Shown: in pieces, positions 7,152 through 16,552 of the stretch
How the letters are laid out: each line of letters begins with the position of its first letter
Numbering within the stretch: position 1 is the first letter of the stretch
Assembly (NCBI RefSeq): GCF_000733125.1
Contig: NZ_JPHU01000005.1
Span: 1-64,000 of the forward strand
DNA: 64,000 bases
Source of the DNA: Parvularcula oceani
Lineage (GTDB): Bacteria; Pseudomonadota; Alphaproteobacteria; Caulobacterales; Parvularculaceae
Reading direction: 5' to 3'
Translations under genes and position numbers: made by a program
The notes under the pieces: model-generated
What the model was told of the DNA's origin: nothing
What the model saw: the letters and a program-made list of their open reading frames with translations, nothing else
Database searches by the model: none

Positions 7152-7523
7152 GTGAGCGAACCGACATCATCGACCGAAAGCCGTGAGCTTTATGAGAGGC
7201 GCGAGGACGAGCGCGGCAAAGCGCTCGCCATCTGGGTGCTGTATCTGGTTGCCCTCTTCACCGGCCTCACCCTCATCATCGGCGTGATCCTCGCCTATAT
7301 CTTCCGCGGCGACGCGCCCGGCTGGCTGCGCAGCCATTACGACAAGCAGATCGGCATCTTCTGGTGGGGCGTCGTCTGGGTCGTGATCGGCACCGTCACG
7401 ATACCCCTTCTCGGCATCGGCTTCGTCATTTTGGGCCTGAGCTGGCTGTGGGTCCTGATCCGCTCGATCCAGGGCCTGGCGCGCGCCAATCGCGGCGATC
7501 CCTGGAAGCCGCTGCGTCACTGA
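7152..7523 (+). CDS. DUF4870-family inner membrane protein
   Basis: The GTG at 7152, preceded by a purine-rich stretch (gggaaagagcagc), gives about 123 residues. An ATG at 7110 would add 14 residues. A charged N-terminus (ELYERREDERGK) is followed by three membrane segments (about 30-55, 75-95 and 97-118 of the short form). GVILAYIFRGDAPGWLRSHY followed by a hydrophobic Trp-rich region is the DUF4870 signature. The role is unknown. The gene is divergent from ndk and upstream of the ABC-F gene by 47 nt, so the two may be co-transcribed. Confidence 0.75.
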   Translation: MSEPTSSTESRELYERREDERGKALAIWVLYLVALFTGLTLIIGVILAYIFRGDAPGWLRSHYDKQIGIFWWGVVWVVIGTVTIPLLGIGFVILGLSWLWVLIRSIQGLARANRGDPWKPLRH

Positions 7524-7570
7524 GCGAACAAGGCTTCTAGCGGGGCGCGCGGGCTGGTAGTTGCGCGCCC

Positions 7571-9469
7571 ATGCTGCACATCAACGACCTGACCTACAGG
7601 ATCGAGGGCCGCACGCTCTTCGATTCGGCCACAGCCTTTCTCGCCGAGGGGTGGAAGGTCGGCTTCACCGGGCGGAACGGGACCGGCAAGTCCACCCTGT
7701 TCCGCCTGATCCGCGACGAGGCGAGCCCCGATGGCGGCTCGGTCTCGATCCGCGAGGGGCGCAGGCTCGGCTGGGTCGCGCAGGAAGCGCCGGGCACGCG
7801 CGACAGCCTGCTCGACACCGTCCTCGCCGCCGATACCGAGCGCACCGCCCTCCTCGCCCGCGCGGAGACCGAAACCGACGGGCACGAGATCGCGCGCATT
7901 CAGACCCGCCTCGCCGATATCGACGCCTATTCGGCCGAGGCCCGCGCCTCGACCGTGCTGTCGGGCCTCGGCTTCAGCCATGAGCAGCAGGCGCGCGCCT
8001 GCGCCGAGTTCTCGGGCGGCTGGCGCATGCGCGTGGCCCTCGCCGGTGTCCTCTTCGCGCAGCCCGACCTCCTGCTCCTCGACGAGCCGACCAACTATCT
8101 CGACCTCGAAGGCGCGGTCTGGCTGGAAAGCTACCTCAAGCGCTATCCCTACACGGCGCTCGTCATCAGCCACGACCGCGGCCTCCTCAACCGCTCGGTC
8201 AGCCACATCCTCGCGCTCGAGAACGGCAAGCTGACGGTCAGCCCCGGCACCTATGACGACTGGGCGAGACGCCGCGCCGAACAGCGCAGGCTCGCCACCG
8301 CGCAGGCCGCCAATCTCGAAGCGCAGCGCGCCCACATGCAGGCCTTCGTCGACCGCTTCCGCGCCAAGGCCAGCAAGGCCCGCCAGGCGCAAAGCCGCCT
8401 CAAGGCGCTCGAAAAGCTCGAAAGCGTGGACATCCCGATCGAGGAGCGCACCACCCCCTTCGTCTTCCCCGATCCCAAACCGGCCATGGCGCCCCCCATC
8501 GTGCGGCTGGAGGGTGCGACGCTCGGCTATGGAGAGGACGTGGTCCTGCGGACCATCACCCTGCGCATCGACGAGGATGACCGCGTGGCGATCCTCGGCG
8601 CGAACGGCCAGGGCAAGTCGACGCTGGTCAAGGCCATAGCGGGCCGGCTCGATCCGCTCGCAGGCAAGGTCTACAAGCACAAGAAGCTCAAGATCGCCTA
8701 TTTCGCCCAGCATCAGGTCGACGAGCTGAAACCCAAGGAAAGCGCCTACGACCATGTGCGCGCCCTGATGGAGGACGCCACCGAAGCGCAGATCCGGGCG
8801 CGGACCGCCCAGATCGGCTTCGGTCCGGACAAGGCGGACACCAAGGTCGAGAGGCTGTCGGGCGGCGAGAAGGCGCGGCTCCTCTTCGGTCTCATCGCCT
8901 TTCACGGCCCCCACCTGATGATCCTCGACGAGCCGACAAACCACCTCGACATCGACAGCCGGGATGCGCTGATCGCGGCGCTCAACGACTACAAGGGCGC
9001 CGTGCTGCTCATCACGCATGACGCGCATATCGCCGAAGCCACGGCAGACCGTCTTTGGGAAGTGCGCGATGGCGGCGTGCACCGCTTCGAAGGCGACATG
9101 ACCGACTACCGCGAGCGGGTGCTGGCCGCGAACAGGACGCCGTCCGACGGCAAGTCGGAGGCGCCAAAGGAAAAGGTCAGCCAGGCCGATCAGCGCAGAG
9201 CCGCCGCCGACCGCCGCCGCGCCCTCCAGCCGCTGCGCAATGCGGTGAAGGCGGCCGAGAAGAAGATGGAGGCGGGCCAGGCGGAAATCGTGCGGATCGA
9301 CGCGGCCTTGGCGGAGCCGGGCCTCTTCGAGCGCGATCTCGACAAGGCCACCGGCCTGTCGCAGCGCCGGGCCCGTGCCGAAGAGGCCGTGGCCGAGGCC
9401 GAAACGGCATGGCTCGAAGCCTCGGAGGCCTATGAGCAGGCGGAAGCGGAGAGCCTCGCTGCCGAATAG
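7571..9469 (+). CDS. ABC-F family ATP-binding protein (ribosome-associated)
   Basis: The 632 residues hold two tandem ABC ATPase domains and no membrane segments, the layout of ABC-F translation factors. The first Walker A is GRNGTGKST (residues 34-42) with Walker B LLLLDEPTNYLDLE. The second Walker A is GANGQGKST with LSGGEKARL and MILDEPTNHLDI. The linker between the domains (about residues 235-300) is Arg/Lys/Ala-rich and helical, as in the P-site tRNA interaction motif. The C-terminal 110 residues form a charged coiled coil as in Uup/YheS-type members. It probably binds the ribosomal E site. The exact subgroup (Uup versus YheS) is not resolved. Confidence 0.88.
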   Translation: MLHINDLTYRIEGRTLFDSATAFLAEGWKVGFTGRNGTGKSTLFRLIRDEASPDGGSVSIREGRRLGWVAQEAPGTRDSLLDTVLAADTERTALLARAETETDGHEIARIQTRLADIDAYSAEARASTVLSGLGFSHEQQARACAEFSGGWRMRVALAGVLFAQPDLLLLDEPTNYLDLEGAVWLESYLKRYPYTALVISHDRGLLNRSVSHILALENGKLTVSPGTYDDWARRRAEQRRLATAQAANLEAQRAHMQAFVDRFRAKASKARQAQSRLKALEKLESVDIPIEERTTPFVFPDPKPAMAPPIVRLEGATLGYGEDVVLRTITLRIDEDDRVAILGANGQGKSTLVKAIAGRLDPLAGKVYKHKKLKIAYFAQHQVDELKPKESAYDHVRALMEDATEAQIRARTAQIGFGPDKADTKVERLSGGEKARLLFGLIAFHGPHLMILDEPTNHLDIDSRDALIAALNDYKGAVLLITHDAHIAEATADRLWEVRDGGVHRFEGDMTDYRERVLAANRTPSDGKSEAPKEKVSQADQRRAAADRRRALQPLRNAVKAAEKKMEAGQAEIVRIDAALAEPGLFERDLDKATGLSQRRARAEEAVAEAETAWLEASEAYEQAEAESLAAE

Positions 9470-9563
9470 CTGCCGCCTCTCCTCCTCGTGACAGCCAGCG
9501 ACATTGCACTGCCACATAGCCGTATTTACCTTACCGGGCGTTCACGAACGAGAGGGATAGACC

Positions 9564-9764
9564 ATGATGAAGAAGTACGGCCTTGCGGCCATGCTCGCGC
9601 TTTTCGGCATTGCCGGCCTTTCCGCCTGCGGTGAGAACGACGAGCCGATCGAAGAGAACGTCGAGGAAATGGGCGACGAAGCCGAGGAATTCGGCGAGGA
9701 CACCGAAGACGCGATCGACGACATGGGCGACGAGATCGACGACGAACTCGACGACGAACACTGA
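9564..9764 (+). CDS. small acidic lipoprotein
   Basis: This 66-residue precursor has N-terminus MMKKYGLAAMLALFG and lipobox GLSAC at Cys22, so it is predicted to be processed by signal peptidase II and lipidated. The mature 45 residues are almost wholly Asp/Glu with regular Met/Ile/Gly (EEMGDEAEEFGEDTEDAI), giving an extreme negative charge and a likely helical repeat of about seven residues. There is no known domain. It ends just before a bidirectional hairpin. It could bind cations or act as a spacer in the envelope, which is inference only. Confidence 0.75.
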   Translation: MMKKYGLAAMLALFGIAGLSACGENDEPIEENVEEMGDEAEEFGEDTEDAIDDMGDEIDDELDDEH

Positions 9765-9771
9765 GGCCTGA

Positions 9772-9806
9772 AGGCCGGGCCCAGCTTTGCTGACGCCCGG
9801 CCTCTC
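9772..9806. terminator. bidirectional terminator between convergent genes
   Basis: A 9-bp stem (aggccgggc / gcccggcct, 9772-9780 and 9794-9802) has a 13-nt loop and short T-rich or A-rich flanks. It sits between the acidic lipoprotein gene and lolD, which converge here. Confidence 0.6.
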
Positions 9807-10511
9807 TTATTTCGCGGCCAGGTCCGCAGGATCGATCTCGACCGGAACGAGCTTGCGGTTCCTGATCGCCACCACCCGGTCCATCCGCGCGGCGAGGGCC
9901 CGGTCATGCGTCGCGATCAGGGCCGACAATCCGTGATTGCGGATGCTGTCCAGCAGCGTCTCGAACACGCGCGCTGACGTTTCGATGTCGAGATTTCCCG
10001 TCGGCTCGTCCGCGAGCAGGACCGAGGGGCCGTTGGCCAGCGCCCGGGCGATCGCCACCCGCTGCTTCTCGCCGCCCGACAGCTGGGCGGGCTGGTGGCG
10101 CAGCCGCTCGGCGAGGCCGAGTTCGCTCAGAAGGCGCGTCGCCTTCGCCTTGGCCTCCTCGCGCTTCGCTCCCGACATCAGCATCGGCATCTCGACATTC
10201 CGAAGGGCGTCGAATTCCGGCAGCAAATGGTGGAACTGGTAGACGAAGCCGACCCTGTCGCGGCGCAGCGCCGTCGCCTCTCCGTCGCGCAGCCCGCTCG
10301 TCGCCCTGCCCTCGATCAGGACCTCTCCCGCCGTCGGCCGCTCGAGGAGGCCCGCGACGTGGAGGAGCGAGGATTTGCCCGAGCCCGATGGGCCGAGCAG
10401 CGCCACCATCTCTCCGCGGGAGAGCGTGAGGTCGGCGCCGTCGAGCACGGTCAGATCGCCGAAGCGGCGAACGATTCCTTCGAGTTGAAGAGCCGGCAGA
10501 GGATTACTCAT
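9807..10511 (-). CDS. lolD: lipoprotein-releasing ABC transporter ATP-binding protein LolD
   Basis: This is the ATPase of the LolCDE complex, which extracts outer-membrane lipoproteins from the inner membrane to LolA. Its 234 residues contain Walker A GPSGSGKSS, Q-loop YQFHHLLPEFDALRNVEMP (the Lol motif region), signature LSGGEKQRVAIARAL and Walker B VLLADEPTGNLD. It overlaps the upstream permease gene by 8 nt, consistent with one operon and stoichiometric synthesis. Confidence 0.95.
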   Translation of the reverse strand: MSNPLPALQLEGIVRRFGDLTVLDGADLTLSRGEMVALLGPSGSGKSSLLHVAGLLERPTAGEVLIEGRATSGLRDGEATALRRDRVGFVYQFHHLLPEFDALRNVEMPMLMSGAKREEAKAKATRLLSELGLAERLRHQPAQLSGGEKQRVAIARALANGPSVLLADEPTGNLDIETSARVFETLLDSIRNHGLSALIATHDRALAARMDRVVAIRNRKLVPVEIDPADLAAK

Positions 10512-11808
10512 AGCGGAGGGCCTCCACCGGATCGAGGCGCGCCGCCTGCCAGGCGGGGAAGAGCGATGCGGCCGCCGAAAGGATCAGCGTCCAGACGATG
10601 ACGAAGCCCGCCTCGCCCCATTGCAGCTCGGCCGGGATCTCGCTGAGATAGTAGATCTCGGGGTTGAAGAGCGCGATGCCGAATAGGGTCGAGAGGATCC
10701 GTTCGATTGCCGTGATATTCGCGACGAACAGCGTGCCCAGAACGACGCCCAGCGCCGTGCCGCCGACGCCGATCATCATGCCCGAGGTGAAGAAGATGCG
10801 CAGGACCGCGCTGCGCGTCGCGCCCATGGTGCGCAGGACCGCGATATCGCTCTTCTTGTCCTTCACCAGCATGACGAGGCCCGACACGATCAGGAGCGCC
10901 GCGACGAGCACGAGGAGCGACAGGATGATCCGCACCATGGAGCGCTCGACCTGAAGCGCGTTGAAGAAGGAGGAGAAGCGGTCCTGCCATGTCCGCAGCA
11001 GCGTGCCCGGCCCCGCCGCCTCCCCGATGAGCGGCGCGATGGCGCGCACGTCCTGCGGATCGGCGACCCGCACCTCGATCTCGCTGACCTCGCCCCTGTT
11101 GCGCGTCAGGAGCTGCGCCTGTTCGAGCGGCATATAGGCATAGACCTGGTCGTATTCGGAATTGCCGATCACGAAGACGGCGCCCACGCGATAGGTCTTC
11201 TCGCGGAAGGGCTGCGTGCCCATCGGCGTCTCCGCCCCGCCGCTGACGATCAGGGTGACGGGGTCGCCTGCGCTCACGCCGAGCTTCTGGGCGAGGCCGA
11301 AACCGATCGCGATCTCGTCGCCGCCGTTCCGTCCCGCGCCGAAATCCTCGAAGCTGCCGGCGACGAGGTGGTCGGGCCCCGACACCTCGTCGATCATGCG
11401 CAGCGCCTCCGGCGCGACGCCCTGCACCAGAGCAGCGGTCAGCGTATCGCCGGCCGACATGCCGGCCTCGACCCGCAGGACCGGGGTCACCCGCTCGACG
11501 CCCGGCACGCCCTCGATGCGCTCGGCGAGCTCGTCGTAATCATCGAAGCTGAGGCTCATCGACTGCACGAAGACATGGCCGTTCACGCCCAGCAGCTGGT
11601 CGAGAAGCGTCGTCCGGAAGCCCTGCATCACCGCCATGACGATCAGCAGCGTTGCGACCGAAAGGGCGATCCCGGCAAAGGCGACCAGGGTGATGAAACT
11701 CACCCCGCCCCCGCGCCGGGTGGCGCCGAGATAGCGCCTGGCCACCATCCATTCGAAGGCGCCGAAAGGTTTGGCGGTCCCCAAAGGGGCCGTGGCGGTC
11801 GTGCTCAT
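10504..11808 (-). CDS. lolC: lipoprotein-releasing ABC transporter permease LolC/LolE
   Basis: This 434-residue permease starts at ATG 11808 (MSTTATAPLGTAKPFGAFEW). It has the MacB/LolC topology: TM1 at about residues 40-65, a large periplasmic domain (about 70-300), and three C-terminal TM helices with the FtsX domain (about 310-430) ending DPVEALRYE. With LolD it forms the lipoprotein sorting complex. Alphaproteobacteria commonly have one LolC/E-type permease acting as a homodimer, and only one is seen here. The upstream frame extension to 11952 is Arg-rich and is not part of the gene. Confidence 0.92.
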   Translation of the reverse strand: MSTTATAPLGTAKPFGAFEWMVARRYLGATRRGGGVSFITLVAFAGIALSVATLLIVMAVMQGFRTTLLDQLLGVNGHVFVQSMSLSFDDYDELAERIEGVPGVERVTPVLRVEAGMSAGDTLTAALVQGVAPEALRMIDEVSGPDHLVAGSFEDFGAGRNGGDEIAIGFGLAQKLGVSAGDPVTLIVSGGAETPMGTQPFREKTYRVGAVFVIGNSEYDQVYAYMPLEQAQLLTRNRGEVSEIEVRVADPQDVRAIAPLIGEAAGPGTLLRTWQDRFSSFFNALQVERSMVRIILSLLVLVAALLIVSGLVMLVKDKKSDIAVLRTMGATRSAVLRIFFTSGMMIGVGGTALGVVLGTLFVANITAIERILSTLFGIALFNPEIYYLSEIPAELQWGEAGFVIVWTLILSAAASLFPAWQAARLDPVEALRYE

Positions 11809-11897
11809 GCGATTGTCACCCTGCGGCGCCCTGGCGCGGTGGTCCGTCTTGTCACCGCTTCGGGCGCGTCTGTCGAGTGTCGCCAGCGTAAGGCGCC

Positions 11898-12908
11898 TCA
11901 GCCCTGCTCGAAGAATTCTCTCTCCGCCGGCCGCGGCGCATCGACCCGGCACCGGGAAATCTCGAGTTCCAGGATATCCACCTTGGGCGGCACGCCGAAC
12001 CGGATCGGCAGCCCGACCATGCCCGCCCCCGAGGTCACGAAGAGCTTGCCCGCCGGATTGTCCGCATAGCCGTAGCGCAGCGTGTCGCAGGCGAATGTCA
12101 GCCAGCAGGTCAGGCCGGGAATGTTCACCTGCCCGCCATGGGTATGGCCCGACACCATGAGGTCGAAGCGGCCGAGATCGCTGCGTTTGATGGTGTCGGG
12201 ATTGTGCTCGAGATAGATCGTGGGCAGCGGAGAAGGCTCCGGCAGGCCAAGCGGCAGCCCGGTCTCGTCGGCATATTCGAGATCACGCAGGCCGGCGATC
12301 CGCAGATATTTCCCGTCCGCGTTGAACACCGCCTCGCCCGGGTTAAGAACGGTGACATCCGCCGCTTCGAGCGCCGCCGTCAGCGGCGCGCTGAGATCCG
12401 GCCCCGGCAGGCCGACATCGTGGTTCCCCATCACCGCATAGACGGGCACGTCCACCCGTCCGAGCGGCGCGACGAGCTCGGCGATCTCGTCCGGATCGGC
12501 GTAATAGGTGAAATCGCCCGGCATCAGCACGAAGTCGACGTCCTCGCGGACGAGCCGCCGCGCGATCCGGTCCATCGGCATGGCATTGCCGAAGATCCCG
12601 TGATGGGTGTCCGACACCACGCCCGCGCGCAGCGTGCCGGGCAGGCCGCGCCCGCACAGCTCGATCTCGTGCTCCGCGCTCAGCAGGATGCGCGGCTCGA
12701 CGAAGCGGGCATAGACGCCGACCGCCACCGGCAGAAGCAGGATCGCGCTCAGCCAGGGGCGGGGGCTGCGGAACAGCCGCCACAGGAGCAGGATGGCCAG
12801 CGGCAGGAGGAGGAAGGTGGCGATGTCCGCCGCCTCCTTCACCCAGACCGGCGCATGCATGTGCGTGATGGCGGGATGCTCCGCCGTGCCTTCGATCGCA
12901 TTGTTCAT
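11898..12908 (-). CDS. membrane-anchored metallophosphoesterase (YaeI/YkuE-like)
   Basis: This 336-residue protein has two N-terminal membrane segments (about residues 27-45 and 53-70), followed by a calcineurin-like phosphoesterase domain. The dimetal motifs are VVSDTHHG, MPGDFTYY, VMGNHDVG and SGHTHGGQ, then LFVTSGAG and PIRFGVPP near the end. Relatives hydrolyse phosphodiesters such as UDP-diacylglucosamine or other lipids, but the substrate is not determinable here. It lies 89 nt upstream of the lolC start on the same strand. Confidence 0.87.
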   Translation of the reverse strand: MNNAIEGTAEHPAITHMHAPVWVKEAADIATFLLLPLAILLLWRLFRSPRPWLSAILLLPVAVGVYARFVEPRILLSAEHEIELCGRGLPGTLRAGVVSDTHHGIFGNAMPMDRIARRLVREDVDFVLMPGDFTYYADPDEIAELVAPLGRVDVPVYAVMGNHDVGLPGPDLSAPLTAALEAADVTVLNPGEAVFNADGKYLRIAGLRDLEYADETGLPLGLPEPSPLPTIYLEHNPDTIKRSDLGRFDLMVSGHTHGGQVNIPGLTCWLTFACDTLRYGYADNPAGKLFVTSGAGMVGLPIRFGVPPKVDILELEISRCRVDAPRPAEREFFEQG

Positions 12909-12975
12909 GCGCGGCTTTTGCCCGCCTTCGGGAGGAGGAGGCTAGCCCCCTTCTCCCCGCCTGCCCGCCCCATGC

Positions 12976-14760
12976 TCAACCGGCCAGAAGCTCCGGCGCG
13001 ACCGGTGCGACCGTTTCGGCGCCCGCGGTGACCGCGGGGGCGAGACCCGCCGCGCGCGGCAGGAGGTTGTCGGCATAGAAGCTCGCCAGGGTGATGCGGC
13101 CCTGCGCATAGCTGTCGCCTGCATCTTCCGCGGCCGCCAGAGCGGCCTTGAGGAGGTAATGCCCGCCCGCGACATAGCCGAACTGGTCCTGATAGGGCGT
13201 CGCGCCCGCAAGGCCCGCTTCGGGATTGGCCTGCATCGCGGCGACCATCCATTGCGTCGTCTCGCGCAGCCGGCCCGCCTCTTCGGCCAGCCGCTCGCCT
13301 GCGCGCGCCAGCGCCTCGTGGCCGGAGCCCTGAAGAGCCTCGGCATTCTCCTCCACCTCGGCGAGGAAGTCGTAGGCGAGCTTTCCTTCGCCCATGCCGA
13401 GCTTGCGGCCGACGAGGTCGATCGCCTGGATGCCGTTCGTCCCCTCATAGATCGCGCAGATGCGGGCATCGCGGAAATGCTGGGCCGCGCCCGTCTCCTC
13501 GACGAAGCCCATGCCGCCATGGATCTGGATGCCGATATTCGTGGTCTCCATCGCCCGGTCCGACGAGAAGGACTTGGACAGCGGGGTCAGCAGCTCCTCG
13601 CGCTCCTTGGCGGCCGCCATGCCCTCTGGATCGGTGTCGTGGCGGGCGAGGTCGTAGGACACCATGTTGGCGTAGCAGATCGCCCGGGACGCCTCGGTCA
13701 GCGCCTTCATCGTGTAGAGGTTCCGGCGCACGTCCGGGTGCTCGATGATCGCGATCTGGTCGCCGGTCTTCACGCCGAAGGCGCGGCCCTGGACCCGCTC
13801 GGTCGCATAGTCGAGCGCCCGCTGGAACGCGGCCTCGGCCACGGCGACGGCCTGCATGCCGACATCGACCCGCGCCGCGTTCATCATGGTGAACATGTTG
13901 CGCAGGCCCTTGTTCTCCTCGCCGATCAGCGTGCCGTAGCAGTCGCCGTCATCGCCATAGGACATCACGCAGGTCGGGCTGCCGTGCTGGCCGAGCTTCT
14001 CCTCGATCGAGTTCACGCGGACATCGTTGAACTGCCCGATCGAGCCGTCCTCGTTCACGCGGTATTTGGGCACGAGGAACATGGACACGCCGCGCGTCCC
14101 TTCCGGCGCATCGGGCAGGCGCGCGAGGACGAGGTGGCAGATATTGTCCGTCAGATCGTGATCGCCATAGCTGATCCAGATCTTGGTGCCGGTGATCTTG
14201 TAGCGGCCATCGCCCACCGGCTCGGCCTTGCATTTGAGGTTTGAGAGGTCCGAGCCCGCCTGCGGCTCCGACAGGTTCATCGTGCCCGTCCACTCGCCGG
14301 TGACGAGCTTGGGCAAGAACAGCGCCTTCTGCTCGTCCGATCCGTGCGCCAGCAGCGCCTTGACCGCGCCCGTCGTCAGGCTCGTGCCCATGGTCAGCGA
14401 GATGCAGGCCCCGCAGAGCGCGTCGAAGACCGCAAGGCCCAGCGTCGCGGGAAGGTCCTGCCCGCCATAGTCCTCGGGGAAGGCGAGGCCGTTCCACCCG
14501 CCCTCGACATATTGCTCATAGGCGTCCTTGAAGCCCGGCGTCGTGAAGACCTTGCCGTTCTCGAGCCGCGCGCCCTCCTGGTCGGACGTCCAGTTCAGCG
14601 GCGCGAAGACCGCGTCGGCGAACTTGCCCGCCTCGCCCAGAATGGTCTCGACGAGCTCATCCGAAAGATCCTCGAAAGCGCCTGTTTCCTTGAGGCGGTC
14701 GAAGCCCGCGGCATGATCGAGCAGGAACTGCATGTCGCGGACGGGCGTGCGGTAGGGCAT
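12976..14760 (-). CDS. acyl-CoA dehydrogenase, DmdC/long C-terminal type
   Basis: It is an FAD-dependent dehydrogenase of acyl-CoA thioesters, 594 residues, longer than the usual 380 because of a C-terminal acyl-CoA dehydrogenase extension (about residues 460-590). Motifs include FPEDYGGQDLP, GTMNLSEPQAGSDL, ITGTKIWISYGDHD (FAD-binding region) and AIYEGTNGIQAIDLVGRKL, where the YEGTNG Glu is the likely base. The N-terminal region MPYRTPVRDMQFLL is characteristic of the subgroup that includes 3-methylmercaptopropionyl-CoA dehydrogenase. The true substrate could be any medium- or long-chain acyl-CoA. It is divergent from the t6A synthase gene. Confidence 0.9.
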   Translation of the reverse strand: MPYRTPVRDMQFLLDHAAGFDRLKETGAFEDLSDELVETILGEAGKFADAVFAPLNWTSDQEGARLENGKVFTTPGFKDAYEQYVEGGWNGLAFPEDYGGQDLPATLGLAVFDALCGACISLTMGTSLTTGAVKALLAHGSDEQKALFLPKLVTGEWTGTMNLSEPQAGSDLSNLKCKAEPVGDGRYKITGTKIWISYGDHDLTDNICHLVLARLPDAPEGTRGVSMFLVPKYRVNEDGSIGQFNDVRVNSIEEKLGQHGSPTCVMSYGDDGDCYGTLIGEENKGLRNMFTMMNAARVDVGMQAVAVAEAAFQRALDYATERVQGRAFGVKTGDQIAIIEHPDVRRNLYTMKALTEASRAICYANMVSYDLARHDTDPEGMAAAKEREELLTPLSKSFSSDRAMETTNIGIQIHGGMGFVEETGAAQHFRDARICAIYEGTNGIQAIDLVGRKLGMGEGKLAYDFLAEVEENAEALQGSGHEALARAGERLAEEAGRLRETTQWMVAAMQANPEAGLAGATPYQDQFGYVAGGHYLLKAALAAAEDAGDSYAQGRITLASFYADNLLPRAAGLAPAVTAGAETVAPVAPELLAG

Positions 14761-14855
14761 CGGAAGTCCTCCATCGTGTCTCGTTGCTTCTCTTATGCCG
14801 TCCCGACCATCGCAAGGGGAGTGACCGAGGCAGAAGACCGATATAACGCGTCGAT

Positions 14856-15785
14856 ATGTCTGAGATCTGGCCAGCGAATGAGGAGGGCATCGGCCGCGCC
14901 GCGTCGCGCCTCGAAAGCGGCGGCCTCGTGGGGGTGCCGACCGAGACGGTCTATGGCCTCGCCGCCGATGCGGCGAACGGGGAAGCCGTCGCGCGCATCT
15001 TCGAGACGAAAGGGCGACCCGCCTTCAACCCCCTGATCCTCCATGTGCGGGATCTGGAGCAGGCGCGGCGTTTCGGCCATTTCGGGGACGCGGCCCGCCA
15101 GCTCGCGGAGCGGTTCTGGCCCGGCCCCCTCACCCTCGTCGTCCCGCTGGACGAAGGCGCGCCGCTCGCGCTGCTGGCCACCGCCGGCCTCGGCACGGTC
15201 GGCCTGCGCAGCCCCGCCCATCAGGCGACGCAAGAGCTGCTGCGCGGTTTCGGCCGCCCCTTCGTCGCGCCGAGCGCGAACCGGTCGGGCCGGATCAGCC
15301 CCACCCGCGCCGAGCATGTGACGAGCGAATTCGCAGGGCAGGTGCCGGTGCTCGATGGCGGTCCCTGCCCGGGCGGCATCGAGAGCACCATTGTGGGTTT
15401 TGCCGAAGACGGCCCCGCCCTGCTCCGCCCCGGCGGTATCGCCGCCGAAGAGATCGAGGCCGTCCTCGGCGCGAGGCTCGCGGGAGCGGGACCGGGCATT
15501 CAGGCGCCCGGCATGACCGCCAGCCATTACGCGCCGCGGGGGCAGGTGCGCCTGAATGCGGGAGCCGCCCAGGCCGGCGAGGCGCTGCTCGGCTTCGGCG
15601 GGACGGCAGGGGCGGCGCTGGATCTTTCGCCGTCGGGCGATCTGCGCGAGGCCGCTGCGAACCTCTTCGACTATCTGCGTCGGCTCGATGCGGAGGACGC
15701 GGATATCGCCGTCGCGCCGATCCCGGAAAGCGGCCTGGGGCGGGCGATCAATGACCGCCTCCGCCGCGCCGCAGCGCCGCGCTAG
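14856..15785 (+). CDS. tsaC: L-threonylcarbamoyladenylate synthase (Sua5/TsaC)
   Basis: It makes threonylcarbamoyl-AMP from Thr, bicarbonate and ATP for t6A37 modification of ANN-decoding tRNAs. At 309 residues it is the long Sua5 form. The YrdC domain spans about residues 1-200 (VPTETVYGLAADA, KGRPAFNPLILHV, FWPGPLTLVV, PSANRSGRISPT, ESTIVGF). A linker with PGMTASHYAPRG and a C-terminal Sua5 domain complete it. It is convergent with sleB, and the two stop codons share a CTAG. Confidence 0.95.
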   Translation: MSEIWPANEEGIGRAASRLESGGLVGVPTETVYGLAADAANGEAVARIFETKGRPAFNPLILHVRDLEQARRFGHFGDAARQLAERFWPGPLTLVVPLDEGAPLALLATAGLGTVGLRSPAHQATQELLRGFGRPFVAPSANRSGRISPTRAEHVTSEFAGQVPVLDGGPCPGGIESTIVGFAEDGPALLRPGGIAAEEIEAVLGARLAGAGPGIQAPGMTASHYAPRGQVRLNAGAAQAGEALLGFGGTAGAALDLSPSGDLREAAANLFDYLRRLDAEDADIAVAPIPESGLGRAINDRLRRAAAPR

Positions 15786-16552
15786 TCGAGCGCCGCGAGG
15801 CGGATCGGCTTGCCGCTGCGGCGATAGAAGACATGATCGCCGACCACGGCCGTCCGCTCCAGCGCCGGTGCCCAATAGGGATCGACGTAATGGGCATGAT
15901 AATTGGTCGCGCCGTGGGACAGGCTGAGGCGGAAGCCGCCGAGAATGGCCGTTGCCAGCGCCTCGGCCTCGGCCATGGCCCGCCGCTCGATCGGCAGCGT
16001 CATCGAGCCGTCGCAGGTGAAGGAGAACTGGCAGCCCGTATCGCGCTGCGCGCCCTGATAGACGACGCGGCAGACCGAAGCGGGCCAGCGCTTGCTCTCG
16101 ACGCGGTTCAGGACGACGTCCGCCACGGCGGCCTTGCCTGCGACACTCTGATTGCGGGCCTCGTAATAGATCGCCTGGGCGAGGCAGTCGCGCTCTTCGG
16201 TGGCGATGCCCGGCAGGTCGATCAGCGTCAGGTCGAAGGCCGCGAGCTCGCCCAGATCGATGGCCGCCTCGATCACCGCTTCGCGCAGGCCTTCGCCGTC
16301 AATGCCGATCTGCGTCAGCTGCGCGAAGGGATCGGGCAGCGGCGCGGTTTCCCGCTCCGCCCGCCTCTGCTCGAGATAGGCCGCGAAGGCGGCGACCCGC
16401 GCCGCATGCGCAGCCTCGCCTTCGATGGCCGCAGCGGGCTTGGCGTCGGCCTCCGCCGCATCCGGCCACGCCGTCATCGCCGTGAGGCTCACTGCCAGGA
16501 GACCCAGCACTACACCGAACCCGCGTCGCATCATGCTCAACCCTGCTCGCAT
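15782..16552 (-). CDS. SleB-family cell wall hydrolase
   Basis: This 256-residue protein has an N-terminal signal or anchor (residues about 5-33, Ala-rich cleavage region). The C-terminal hydrolase-2 domain carries the family motifs CLAQAIYYEARNQ (catalytic Glu), GKAAVADVVLNRV, CQFSFTCDG, ATNYHA and GDHVFYRR. Family members cleave peptidoglycan glycan strands. In non-spore formers they act in wall remodelling. Alternative starts at 16534 and 16531 (MM) would shorten the N-terminus by a few residues. Its stop shares the CTAG with tsaC. Confidence 0.88.
   Translation of the reverse strand: MRAGLSMMRRGFGVVLGLLAVSLTAMTAWPDAAEADAKPAAAIEGEAAHAARVAAFAAYLEQRRAERETAPLPDPFAQLTQIGIDGEGLREAVIEAAIDLGELAAFDLTLIDLPGIATEERDCLAQAIYYEARNQSVAGKAAVADVVLNRVESKRWPASVCRVVYQGAQRDTGCQFSFTCDGSMTLPIERRAMAEAEALATAILGGFRLSLSHGATNYHAHYVDPYWAPALERTAVVGDHVFYRRSGKPIRLAALD

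Noticed and set aside
7517-9517. 666-codon minus-strand open frame antisense to the ABC-F gene
   Set aside because: The same GC-skew artefact; no motif, and it covers two clear ABC ATPase domains on the other strand.
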